A stretch of DNA of 64,000 nucleotides from Megalonaias nervosa (GCA_016617855.1 JAECUM010004321.1:34238-98237); one strand, 5' to 3'; positions 1 through 9,094 are shown, counted from the stretch's first letter. The notes: generated by a model from the letters alone, not told the origin. Program-made: numbers and translations.

Positions 1-4
1 CCTC

Positions 5-484
5 TTGGAAAGATTAAAGTATGTCTATGATACACCGCTGGAACAGTTGGAAACAGCTTTAGAAATAGCACAAGAAACTGATGTTGACGTTGACAACGAG
101 GTCGCTGGTATTAATGACGACGAAATCAACGACAAAGTTGTTGTCGACGATGCTACAACATCGTGGGACAAAAATAAATATGGAAGACCGACAACTGGTC
201 GATATAATGTAAAATATCATATCACAAAGAAAATTTTGAAACTTAATTTTTCAAAAGATGAAAATCAGTCGTTTTGGCGACTAATAAAACCATTTTTAAA
301 CATTAGAATTCCAGAACAACAGAAAAATATAAAATTCGATGTTACATTTGTCAAGATATTTAATATAATGACGATCTCTGATGATAGCCGACAATATCTA
401 ATATCATTATATAAGCCTGTAAAATGTAAATCAGTATTATGTAAGTACGAGGAAATTTGCAAAAACATTATTTCCCAATATTAA
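5..484 (+). CDS. Hypothetical protein of element 1 (159 aa, may be partial)
   Basis: I do not recognise this protein. The reading frame opens at the left edge of the window, so the true start may lie outside it. The N-terminal third is very acidic (many Asp and Glu at residues 20-50). The rest is mixed and basic, with three cysteines near the C-terminus. It runs tail-to-tail into the integrase pseudogene on the other strand, overlapping its end by about 17 bases. Position and base composition suggest it belongs to element 1. It could be a non-structural gene of that element. Confidence 0.45.
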   Translation: MERLKYVYDTPLEQLETALEIAQETDVDVDNEVAGINDDEINDKVVVDDATTSWDKNKYGRPTTGRYNVKYHITKKILKLNFSKDENQSFWRLIKPFLNIRIPEQQKNIKFDVTFVKIFNIMTISDDSRQYLISLYKPVKCKSVLCKYEEICKNIISQY

Positions 485-1813
485 TCTCTTTAGTTGGTAT
501 CCAACTATTAAATTTATCGCTGTACCCGCGCCACTTAACGAGACTTTTATAGCCACGCTTTTTTATTACTCGTTGATAAAGAAAACATCTTGTTCAGTCT
601 TCTGCAGCTCTTGTTCGTAAAATCTACCAATTACTGGTTTCCCGGCTAGATCCTTCAGGGCGTACGTTACAGGTATTGTCAGTAAAACTTTATCGATGAC
701 AAATACTTCCTCAGTAAAGTTCGGAGTAAATCCTTTTTCAAATACTTTTTTTTGTTAATGAAATTCGAACTCTATCACCGACTTTAAATTTATGTCTGCG
801 GTACATGTTTTCGTTTGCAAGAATCGGAGTTTAAATCGCATCATTCGGAGACATCCTAGTAGTTCGATGCTTCGTGTTATTGTACTTATCAACAATTTGT
901 GGAAGATCATCAATATATCTATTAGTGTTTTTAGCTGTCAAATGTTTATGTATCAATTCGTTTACTGTACAATTAAATCTTTCAACGCCAACGCTTTTTC
1001 CTTCATTTCCCGTAACATATGTTTTATGTTATTTTGTTCCAAAAACCACTCAAATGTTTCATTAAGAAACTCTGCCCCGTGATCAGTCCAAATTTTATTC
1101 GGTTTTCTTTCTGTACTTGTTATCACTTGTTTTTGTGCGTCAGTTATCGATGTTCCTGTTTTGTCTGTAACAGGTATACTAAACGCGTATTTGCTCAAAA
1201 CATCAATAACGTTAAACAAATACTTTTTGTTATTGTTAAACTGAGCAAGATTTGACATATCAACTAAATCTATCGCCCATGTATCATCAACGGCATTTGC
1301 GACAACCTTACGTGTCGGAAACATTTTTTTAGGTTTGTGTAGTTCTCTTGCCAGATCATCATATAATTCTTTTCCGAGTGTGTCTCTACCGAGACCAAGT
1401 TTATATTTTGTTCCGATTGTTCCCTGCACTAGCCTTCTATCAAATCTCTCTCGCAGATTTGCAGGTTTCATATCTTTAATTTCATCTATCATTATCTTAA
1501 TACAACCATGCTTATCTTGTTCGCTATAACGATAACAGAGGTCGTGACGCATTGCTATTGTATCAACTTGATTATAAGGCTCTTTTCCTGGTAATGGATT
1601 ATCGTTTTCATCTAGTTGTTTATCTAGCGAATTATAAGGTCCGATATATTTATGGCCTGGTAATGTCCAACCTCCTTTTGGTTTCGGTAATTTTGCAATG
1701 AGTTTGTGAATGCCAATGCCGCTGCCAATTACTTCACGATGATTGCAGTATTGACAGTACGTAATTTTATATTGTTCGATGCAAAGATCTTTATCACAAT
1801 CACAATTGCACAT
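468..1813 (-). pseudogene. Phospholipase A2-like domain fused to a retroviral-type integrase (broken)
   Basis: The intact first piece (962-1813, 283 aa) starts with a Cys-rich segment (C2, C4, C6, C11, C20, C23). A parvovirus-type phospholipase A2 domain follows, with a Ca-binding loop (YIGPYN, 56-61) and a catalytic HD pair (residues 90-91, in AMRHDLCY). Then comes a DDE integrase core with Asp182 (WAIDLVDM) and Asp244 (WTDHGAEF). Beyond 962 the same protein continues in other frames. A segment with the expected third acidic residue (VERFN) lies near 940-990. A chromodomain-like tail (VKWRGY) lies near 510-540. I see breaks near 1010, a stop near 836, a slip in an A-run near 745-752, and another near 560. 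This combination is known from Polinton/adintovirus-like elements. The integrase would insert the element; the PLA2 domain in parvoviruses breaches endosomal membranes. This copy cannot make a full enzyme. Confidence 0.85.
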
Positions 1814-1879
1814 TGTTTTATTTTTTAATCGTCGACAAAAATAACTGTCTACACCAGACCCTAAAGTCGATGGAGCTTT

Positions 1880-2026
1880 TTAAGCAAGCAACACACGTTT
1901 CTTTCAACCGCAAACAGCACAGATACCTTTTAACATCGTTTTGTTATTTTTGTTTCTTTCTATTTTTTCATCTTTGTTAATCGTTTTAGTTTTGCATTTG
2001 AGGCAATATGTTGTCGCTTGTGACAT
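1880..2026 (-). pseudogene. Small zinc-ribbon protein (DUF5679-like)
   Basis: A 40-aa frame (1904-2026) has two CxxC knuckles, CLKC at residues 8-11 and CAVC at 36-39. They are separated by a Lys-rich stretch, the layout of the short zinc-ribbon proteins commonly found in Polinton/adintovirus-type elements. A TGA at 1904-1906 directly follows the last knuckle. The same frame stays open for seven more codons, mostly basic, to a TAA at 1880-1882. The true C-terminus therefore looks lost to a point stop. Function in the family is unknown; nucleic-acid binding is an inference. It sits between the protease and the PLA2-integrase gene on the same strand. Confidence 0.6.
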
Positions 2027-2044
2027 TGTTATTATAGTTGATTA

Positions 2045-2478
2045 TCACACAAAATTTATTGCTATGTCATCATTGTTCTTGCTCAGATACCTGCCTAATT
2101 GCAAATTAAACTTTAAAAAATCGGGATCTCTCGACATCTGTCGGATAAACATAATACAATAATAACCACAAGCTGATGTTCCAGTTGGCTGTAGTTGATT
2201 AGATCAGTAATTTATTTTTTTAAATTTTTTAAAACTATATTGTTTTATATGATCACTCGGAGGAAGTCCGAACGATTTAAAATAATTATTGTCGTAAACA
2301 GCAACCCAATGGGTACCGGATCCATCGTTAAAGTTTTGTATATTTACAACACACGAGCCGCCTGCTGATACGTCATCAAGTTCATCTTTGGAAAATATTC
2401 CACGAAATCCGTTTTAAACAACTTTGTCGTCGGATTTTAGTTTTTCGATTATATCAAAATTACTCAACGGCGTCTGGG
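2045..2478 (-). pseudogene. Adenain-like maturation cysteine protease with two stops
   Basis: Reading the minus strand in one frame gives an Ulp1/adenovirus-protease-like protein of about 145 codons. The start region (PLSNFDIIEKL) overlaps the end of the pX-like peptide. The catalytic His is in GTHWVAVYD (codon 2309-2311) and the nucleophile Cys is in SACGYYC (codon 2168-2170). Two in-frame stops break it: TAA at 2414-2416 and TGA at 2204-2206. In adenoviruses and Polintons this enzyme trims capsid and core precursors, often at (M/I/L)xGG sites. The neighbouring capsid genes fit that role. The stops argue for a dead gene. Confidence 0.8.
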
Positions 2479-2559
2479 TCCTGGCAGAGTCTTTCCACGT
2501 CCGATTCCTAACAGATTCAGAATTAGACTGCCTGCAAATCTCGCTAAAAGTGGAGCCAT
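2464..2559 (-). CDS. pX-like basic core peptide
   Basis: A 31-aa frame begins at ATG 2559 and has a short hydrophobic helix followed by a basic tail ending GPRRR. The same frame is open upstream to about 2613 and adds a Lys/Arg-rich segment with a GGF motif. Small basic peptides with a GG-hydrophobic segment are usual in adenovirus-like and adintovirus-like cores (pX/mu). Its stop overlaps the start of the protease gene in another frame. The start codon is uncertain, because the upstream basic part has no ATG before a stop. Confidence 0.5.
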   Translation of the reverse strand: MAPLLARFAGSLILNLLGIGRGKTLPGPRRR

Positions 2560-2574
2560 TGGAATAAATCCTCC

Positions 2575-2737
2575 TTTTTTTGTTTTCCTTGGCGACTTCG
2601 AATTTGTTTTCTTGTTTTATTTTTTGTTTTGTTTGGGTTTTTTTTTGTTTTTTGTTTGTTTTTTTTGGTTGTTGACGATCTTTAAGCTGGCATTTATTCT
2701 TTATTGTTACATAAAACTACGCGTAATAGCCTAGCTA
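2575..2737. other. T-rich low-complexity spacer
   Basis: On the plus strand this spacer is almost all T with scattered G (many TTTTGTTT runs). It lies between the pX-like peptide and the next minus-strand gene. It may be the 5' leader of the pX/protease transcript. No motif is clear. Confidence 0.4.
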
Positions 2738-3160
2738 TCAATGATAGATTTGTTCGATACCGTCTGCAGATACCGCCTTTTTAGTTGCTTCTGATACTGC
2801 CCCTGATGCTGCTGCTAGTCCCAGTGTTCCTAGTACAGGTAAAATTTTTGGTATTGCGCTAGCCACTACAGAAAGTGCTGGTCCAAGAAATCTGCCGTCG
2901 ACCGCATTGCGGTTGGACATCGCTGTTACTTGTGCAACAGATAGTTTAAGAACAAATTGTTTTCCTTTGTGATCTAGTTTGTTGATTTGTTGTGTTGTCA
3001 ACATTACATTTACCGCTGTTTTATTTGCCAACGACGAAGTCATTGAAGTCGTCGGCGATATCATTAAAGAAACAGAATTATGTTTAGCAACTGCTGCTGC
3101 TAATTTTTCAACTTGTCCTGGCGTTAGATATATTTCTTTAGTTTTATATTCGGTTTTCAT
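2738..3160 (-). CDS. Putative minor virion protein with hydrophobic C-terminal segment (140 aa)
   Basis: The frame is intact. The N-terminal two thirds contain three loose repeats of a helix-strand motif (LTPGQVEKL, LTTQQINKL, LSVAQVTAM). Residues about 90-120 form a Gly/Ala/Leu-rich hydrophobic stretch that could insert in a membrane. Proteins of this shape, with a KT.EI.LT..Q start, occur next to the major capsid gene in Polinton/adintovirus-like elements and are taken as minor capsid or membrane-active proteins. It lies 18 bases downstream of the second major-capsid piece on the same strand, so co-transcription is likely. The exact function is unknown. Confidence 0.6.
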   Translation of the reverse strand: MKTEYKTKEIYLTPGQVEKLAAAVAKHNSVSLMISPTTSMTSSLANKTAVNVMLTTQQINKLDHKGKQFVLKLSVAQVTAMSNRNAVDGRFLGPALSVVASAIPKILPVLGTLGLAAASGAVSEATKKAVSADGIEQIYH

Positions 3161-3178
3161 TATATCAAGGGTGTTAGA

Positions 3179-4230
3179 TTAATCTTGTACGGTCATTTTT
3201 CCCTTGACTGCGTCAATTGTAAAAAATCTATCTCTGACAACTAGCGCGTATATATTATACGCTTCAGATGGTTGTACGCCAAGCGTCCAAGTAACTTCAA
3301 TATCAGAAGTTGATTCGATAGCTCGTTCGGGTTGTTTTGAAACGTCGAAGTAAAAGATTGGATAAAGAGAACGAAATTCTTCGACAGATATTTGGCTTCC
3401 ACTATCAACTCGTGGCATCCATAATGCTAATCTTGTAATAGCAAACTGTCCTTCAGCCACTCCAGCGGCGTGCACTATACAATCATTTTGATCCACTCGA
3501 TCTAAAATAAGTGTATGTTTTAGTCCTCGAAAAACTTTGTTGTGATCGCGGCAAAGTCCAAAGATTGTACTTAACGGAAGCATCATTGTTATTTGTCGAG
3601 ATTCTGCGGCAAACGCTTTTCGTTTGGCGTATCCTTCATTATATTGATTCGTCGTATATTTGTGACAGCTAATCGTATTGCATCTCCAATATCACCAGCT
3701 GCATTACCAGCAGGATTTGCGATTAAATTATTGTTATCTGCAGCAGAAGCACCAGCACCAGTGCGGAATTTGCTTGAAATAGCTGTCCCGAATGAGGTAT
3801 CTTTAAACCACATCATGTCTGTGGCAACCGATCTTAAGTAATCATCTCTGAACGAAACAATGTTAAGTATTGTGCTTGCTACAGGTAAGTGCATTGAAAT
3901 ATCTTCCACGGTTTGGTTGGCTAGCTGGTATCGAGCACTTCTAAACAAGCTCCAACTTTTATTGACAAGTGCAATTTCTGCACCAACTGCAATATCACCA
4001 CCAACTACAATTAATATTTGACCACGTACTTCCAGCATCGCCTTAAGTGGCAACAGAAACACGTCTTCGTCACGTGTATTAAAAGTTCTAACACCAGCTT
4101 TATTTGGTTCGTTTGAGTTTTCGTTGAGATACTCTACGTATTCGAATTCTATTACAATATCATCAACATCATGTTCCTCGTCGAGATTATGATAAATTTT
4201 AGCCGACATTATTTTAAAATCGTCACACAA
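3179..4230 (-). pseudogene. Double-jelly-roll major capsid protein, split by a frameshift
   Basis: Two minus-strand frames make one capsid gene. The first (3589-4230, 213 aa) has the N-terminal jelly-roll signature, including LVNKSWSLFRSARYQLANQT and a D-[MW]WFKDT region. The second (3179-3586, 135 aa) has the block LPLSTIFGLCRDHNKVFRG and then WMPRVDSG. Both match conserved parts of the major capsid of Polinton/adintovirus elements (proteins annotated as F54H12.2-like in invertebrates). The second frame is open upstream of its first ATG and overlaps the end of the first, so a single 1-base indel between about 3620 and 3680 explains the split. The last residues of the first piece are therefore out of frame. 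Decay or a sequencing indel are both possible. Confidence 0.8.
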
Positions 4231-4241
4231 AATTGTGACGA

Positions 4242-4604
4242 CTAAAAAGCAGCGGGCGTCATTGGTCTTGTTTTCTTTACAAGTTTGCGTATTACTTCTT
4301 CACCACGCTGTGATAATTTTTTTGTGGTAGCTATCATAGCTCGTTCTGTTTCTTTTCTTGGTGCAATATCTGATATTGCTTGTTTTCTTTCCAATGTTGA
4401 AGGCGACGTTGTCGTGCCTCTAACTTTATCGGCGATTTTTTGTCTGACCTCAGTTCCAACCGCAGTAGCAAAAGATTTACCCGCGTCAAGTGCAATTGGT
4501 GCTACTTTACGCGCTATTCCTGATATATTCTCAGCAATTGTTGTAAACATATTTCCAAAAAATCCGCCTATGATTTTTCTTCTATAAATTTTTCTTCGTC
4601 TCAT
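4242..4604 (-). CDS. pVI-like internal virion protein
   Basis: I start at the inner ATG (4604), which opens a very basic leader (RRRKIYRRK) followed by IIGGF. That is an adenain-type (M/I/L)xGG cleavage consensus, and the new N-terminus would be an amphipathic helix (FGNMFTTIAENI). An upstream ATG at 4682 adds 26 unlikely residues. The remainder is basic and helical, about 120 aa in all. In adenovirus pVI the freed amphipathic helix disrupts the endosome membrane; that role here is an inference. The gene ends 12 bases before the major capsid start on the same strand. Confidence 0.6.
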   Translation of the reverse strand: MRRRKIYRRKIIGGFFGNMFTTIAENISGIARKVAPIALDAGKSFATAVGTEVRQKIADKVRGTTTSPSTLERKQAISDIAPRKETERAMIATTKKLSQRGEEVIRKLVKKTRPMTPAAF

Positions 4605-4711
4605 TGTTATAAAGTATAGGCTACAAAATTGATCGTATCTCTCCACAGCGACTGTGTCGGCGCGCGTAGGTGTAAGTAACACGTGACAATTTCATTGTTA
4701 AGATCTATTTG

Positions 4712-4981
4712 TCACCCAGATTGATCTGTTAGTTGCATTGTTATACTTGTTATTTGATTTTCAAGATTAGTCGAATAGTATATTATTTGTCGAGGAGTAA
4801 TTTGCATTATTGATACCGGAGGAACATCTGGCGAAAAACTGTAAATTGTTTGACTTTGGCTACCTTTGGCTGAGTAAGATCCTAATGCAATAGAGTAATT
4901 GATAAAGATTGTATTTACTTCTGTTATGTTAACGGGTAAATCTTCATCATATGATATACTTTGGTTGCTTGATGATATTAT
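4712..4981 (-). pseudogene. C-terminal part of the minor capsid (penton-type) protein
   Basis: The frame is open for 90 codons without a good start. It carries the conserved last third of the Polinton/adintovirus minor capsid protein: VNTIFINYSIALGSYSAKG, a short YSFSPDVPP motif and the TMQLTDQSG strand. A TGA at 4712-4714 interrupts it, and the frame stays open for about 30 more codons with the expected kind of C-terminus. The N-terminal two thirds of the gene are missing; upstream sequence is directly the end of the ATPase gene. This looks like an internal deletion that joined the two genes. Confidence 0.7.
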
Positions 4982-5016
4982 TCAATAAATTTATCTTTTG
5001 TTACATCACCACATTG

Positions 5017-5553
5017 CTAGCTCGCAATATTTCTCACATCGACATTATCTAACCAGGGAAACAGTATAAAACATCCCGTATTTCGCCGAATAAATCTATC
5101 GACGTTATAAAACCCTTGAGCAAGATAGACCGCATTACATTTTTTATTACGGGATAATGCAAAATAAGACCTAATCTTATTCATCTCCTCCTTGTTTAAA
5201 GGGATATCGTCAAACACAATTATTTTATGTTCGGACGAATCAAGTTCATTTACTGGAACTAAATCTTCTGGTTGTTTGATTAAGAATATATCATCGCCAG
5301 CGCTAAGATCATCGCGAAGTCTGTCGTTATATTCGCTTAATAGCTCGTATTTGTCCTGCTGCGGATTAATTGTATAAATATACACACGATCGTAGTTAAA
5401 GTTGCCATTGAGCAAAAGATTTAATAATAGATTTGTTTTACCAGATCCTGCACGACCAGCAATAAGATAATGGCAGTCTGGAAGTTCGTTGTTGTGTTTA
5501 TGTTTGATTAATCGTTCGGTATCAATATTTAATATCGACGATGGCTTTGCCAT
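5017..5553 (-). CDS. A32/FtsK-type genome-packaging ATPase (C-terminally truncated)
   Basis: The protein of 178 aa has Walker A (GRAGSGKT, residues 33-40), Walker B (IIVFDD, 111-116) and the later YLAQGF motif that follows in this family. The family pumps viral DNA into the capsid. Family members are usually 230-300 aa. The TAG at 5017-5019 cuts it short, and the same frame goes on past it with related-looking sequence to another stop near 4981. The start at 5553 has an A-rich leader. It is divergent from the fibre gene, with only about 40 bases between starts. Confidence 0.85.
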   Translation of the reverse strand: MAKPSSILNIDTERLIKHKHNNELPDCHYLIAGRAGSGKTNLLLNLLLNGNFNYDRVYIYTINPQQDKYELLSEYNDRLRDDLSAGDDIFLIKQPEDLVPVNELDSSEHKIIVFDDIPLNKEEMNKIRSYFALSRNKKCNAVYLAQGFYNVDRFIRRNTGCFILFPWLDNVDVRNIAS

Positions 5554-5594
5554 TGTTGTTGTTGTATAATTTTATGTTATATAATTTACATAAT
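5554..5594. promoter_or_regulatory. Short divergent intergenic region of element 1
   Basis: These 41 AT-rich bases separate the minus-strand ATPase start from the plus-strand fibre start. Promoters for both directions must lie here or inside the neighbouring genes. A TTATATAAT stretch near 5576-5584 is the only TATA-like sequence. Confidence 0.35.
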
Positions 5595-6883
5595 ATGAGT
5601 TATTGCACAAAGTCTGGAACAGCGCTCACGGGATTTGACAAAGCAACAATAACTAATACGTCATCGTTTGTCAAAAAAAAAGAAAAAAAACCGGCGATAC
5701 AATGATAGATAATTTATTAATGTCGAGTCAACGAGTGCTTGGTTTGGAAACGGCGTATTCACCAATAAATGTTGTTAGTACGGAGGCTGCTAGTTATGCA
5801 CAACTTAAATCCGTCGACGACAGCAAGCTAATCAAATCTGGTGGAGTTGTCAGATATGATATGTCAGAAAAAAAGGATAATAAACTTAGAAACTTCATAT
5901 CCACCAGTAAAATTTAATTCAACACAAGCAGTAAGTTTATTACAATTAATGTACGTCGATGATATTAAACTCAGTAAGGCAGGTGACACAATGATCGGCA
6001 ATATCAACATGTTCGGCAATAAAATAATAAACTTGGAAACTACTCATCCGCCAGCAAATGTTGATAACACACAAGCGGTGAGTTATGCTCAACTAAAATA
6101 TGTTAACAATAACAAGCTTAATAAGACTGGCAAAACAATGACAGGTAATCTGATAATGAGCAATAACTCAAAAGTAACTGGATTACCGATAACCTCACCT
6201 CCAGCTGATGATATTGATGCTATTAGTTATGCTCAGTTAAAAGGAGCACTCGCCCCATATTTAAGACAATCTGGTGGACCAATGTCAGGCAACATAAATA
6301 TGAGAAACAACAAATAACCACAACATATGTTCCAGTTAATCCTAATGATCTGACAAATAAAGCGTATTTTGACAGTTCATCTAGTGGTGTAAAACGAACC
6401 AAAAATAATGTTGGGTATATTCCAACACTTTTTAAGGCAACTGATAACAGAGTTGGGTTTGAGGTAAGTGCATCATCATATTATCCTGAAAATTATCTTC
6501 ATCACGCTTTCGCTGTTGATTATGGAAAAGAATGGGCGACTAACGGAGAAAAAAAAGGCTTTTGGATCAAAATCAAATGTCCTGCCGCAGCTGCTATTTG
6601 GCAATTTCATTTGCGCGGTCGATTAAACTCTAGTGTTGGTCGAATTCATAATTGGCGATTGGAAGGATCAAACGATGATATCAACTGGACAACGTTGTAT
6701 AGTACAGCAAACACGTATATTTCAACAACACAATATTTTACAATTCCAACTGCAAATACTGTTAACAAATACTTGTATTTTCGAATTTATGTTGTAGATG
6801 CTGAATATCCGTTTCCAGGATTGACAGCATTTCGAAAATTTAATCTAATATTGTATAATAAATGTCTGAACCACCAATTATAA
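5595..6883 (+). pseudogene. Fibre-like attachment protein: five tail-fibre repeats and an F5/8-type C head
   Basis: The gene begins at ATG 5595 with a short basic leader and slips frame in the A-run near 5673-5690. It then has five repeats of about 48 residues, each with MxGNxxM, NKxxxLE and SYAQLKYV blocks (5702-6330). Such repeats are typical of trimeric phage tail fibres. From about 6470 to 6860 follows a discoidin/F5/8-type C domain, with GFWIKIKCP, IHNWRLEGSNDDINW and YLYFRIYV. Further breaks lie near 5870-5890 and 6311-6316. The expected role is host attachment through a glycan-binding head; this follows from domain content only. The copy cannot be translated through. Confidence 0.75.
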
Positions 6884-7750
6884 CCGTTGCAAAAGAATTT
6901 TATGATAATATTTTTAATCCGTCCAATTTTTTTTTCCTCATATTATGATGATGTTGACTACGGATCACAAGCAGTAAACAAATTACAAGATATAAAAACT
7001 TTTGGTGTTAATTCGATGAAGAAACAAACATTACCAGAAGCTGAAAAAAATTTTGTTCGCGTTAGGTATATACGAGGACCACAACTAATAAAAGCAATAA
7101 GAAACGACACAATAATTAAAACAAATCTGATAAAAGCACGAGCTTATGGTGGAAGAGCGCAGGAGGAAAAACGAATAAACGACAATCATAGTCGTCGTGA
7201 CAAACTAGCGGAAGTTACAAAATTAAGACTGACCAAAAATAAAATGTTACACGATAATTTTTCACAACGAGAAATTTTTAAGCATCTCGGTATGTACTAC
7301 CACAACAAAGAAACCCTAGTTAAAATCATTAGTTTGGCATCAGATTTAGAGTTATTAATCAAAGTGTACTCGAATGCAATTCTACCAATGATACATAGAG
7401 AATCTAAATTCAATTCGATTATTGTTAACATGTCTCTAGAGATAATCAAAAATCCTGACGAGGAAATCGATAATCTCGATGATGTTGAGCGCGAAAAGCT
7501 TTTTGAAGAAGTCAAACAAACAAGGGTGCCGGGGAATATTAATTCTTGCGAAGACATAAGTGAAGAAGATGATGTTCCACTTCCATCTCTCCAACGCTCC
7601 AGACAATTATTGTCAATACGAAATTATTATACTGAAGTTGAGAAAATACTCACGAAACCCTACGAAAAATTAATGTTAAAAGTAGCTTTTGTTTTTGGTC
7701 TTCTCACAATTGAACGAGACATACTCCGAAAATTAATGCTAATTTTATAG
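6862..7750 (+). pseudogene. Unknown protein of element 1 (about 290 aa)
   Basis: I do not recognise the family. The likely start is ATG 6862, overlapping the end of the fibre gene. Its frame breaks in a T-run at 6927-6935, after which a 287-codon frame (from 6887) is open to 7750. The protein is helical and charged, with a Lys/Arg-rich middle (residues 70-120) and an acidic stretch EDISEEDD near residue 225. There are no clear membrane segments apart from a hydrophobic C-terminus. It shares strand and spacing with the fibre and membrane genes. Confidence 0.5.
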
Positions 7751-8102
7751 TCGCATAAGCAATTATCAGAGAGTATCTTGTTCTCAAAAATTTTACGTTT
7801 GATCAGATAAGTTTGGTACTAGGGTTTATTGATGAAACAGAAAGAGAATATGGTAATTTGGTAAATAAAACAGATTTGTATGAACTTGAATTAGAAAACA
7901 CGTTTGATTCCTATAGTTGATTAAAGAAAATTGAGGTACTGACAGATGAATGATATAATGATACTTCGTCAGATGTTTATGACAATTATAGAGATTTTAT
8001 AGCTCATCCTAAAAACAATAAGTTCCTGAGTTTCTTGATTCAATTGTTGGTACTAAAACTTTTAATATTGTATAAAAATTGTAAACAAATATTGTATAAG
8101 GA
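7751..8102 (+). pseudogene. Decayed coding remnant between element 1 genes
   Basis: One plus frame from about 7780 reads as protein-like sequence (FTFDQISLVLGFIDETER) with stops near 7918 and 7951, then continues to about 8070. It may be the C-terminal continuation of the preceding gene or a separate small gene. No family is recognised. Confidence 0.35.
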
Positions 8103-8608
8103 AAAAACAGATCATCGATTTCAATCATATTTCAGAGGCAATTCCAAAACAAGATATTGACGCACTAATGCAATATTACAGGTTTTATCATAAACTCCTT
8201 TGGTGCGTAAGACAATGTTACCAATATTATAGTAGAATACTTTGGTTAATATCATATTTACCACTGCTAATGACTGGCTCTGGCATAATCTCAAGTGGAG
8301 CATTATTAAACCCGTTTTTGTTAATAATATCAGGTGTTGGTGTTTGTCTTGCGACAGCATGTAAAACAATTGAGCCTCGACTTGAGACCAAAAAAATGCT
8401 TGTAAAACAACTAGTATCACTTATAAAAAAATTACTTGATCAGATACGATCTTATTTGCCAGGTGTAAAATATGATATTGACGATTTAAAATGCGAGTTT
8501 CGTATTATTGAAAGTATGTTAACAGATATTCTACCAATGAGAGTTAACAGGTATGAAAACAGTTATGATAAAAAGTATGGTGATGATAAGGTATGCAGTT
8601 TTATGTAA
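8103..8608 (+). CDS. Small two-helix membrane protein (SLATT-like) of element 1
   Basis: The frame is open from 8103 with the first ATG at 8168. Before the ATG it has helical sequence (AIPKQDIDALM). Two hydrophobic segments follow at about residues 27-63 of the ATG form, separated by a short polar turn (SGAL). A charged helical tail (VKQLVSLIKKLLDQIRSYL) comes next. Proteins with this helix, paired hydrophobic segments and long charged tail recur in invertebrate Polinton/adintovirus-like elements. The pair resembles SLATT-type membrane domains. Function is unknown. A similar split gene occurs in element 2 at 25.3 and 26.4 kb. The real start may be a lost upstream ATG. Confidence 0.5.
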
Positions 8609-8671
8609 CAAATGAGTATAAAATTTTATCTAACAAATAATGCAATGATCAACAAAAAATTATAAAATAAA

Positions 8672-8802
8672 CTTGAGCCAGAAACCTCCATTATCATTTG
8701 AAAAAAAAATTGTTGGTTAGGGTGGGTGGGGTCCCTGGGGTGGGAAGTTGTACTTGTTTGGAGGTGGCCGGGACCTCAAAAGGGGTCTTGAGCCAGAAAC
8801 CT
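8672..8802. repeat. 16-bp direct repeat near the right edge of element 1
   Basis: CTTGAGCCAGAAACCT occurs at 8672-8687 and again at 8787-8802. Between them lies a strikingly G-rich tract (8718-8780). The pair comes just after the last recognisable element 1 gene. It could mark a terminal region or a later small insertion. Confidence 0.45.
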
Positions 8803-9036
8803 TTTCCTCTACTACTGTTAAATTTGCTCCTCTTGCACTATTTCTTTCTTTCTGTCTTTTTTTCTAGAATCAATTATCCAAAATTTTTAATTCGATTAAA
8901 AATAATCCTGAAAGCAATTTGTTTTTAAATATTTATTTTTCAACTGGTTACTTACATTTGCCATTGTAATCTCATTATTGTTTATAATTCCGTTTCCTAA
9001 TGCTTATTAGTACAAATCGTTTGCTCATGACCATTC

Positions 9037-9037
<1 letters not shown>

Positions 9038-9092
<55 letters not shown>
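9038..9092. repeat. (GT)n microsatellite
   Basis: About 27 uninterrupted GT units. Confidence 0.95.
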
Positions 9093-9094
<2 letters not shown>

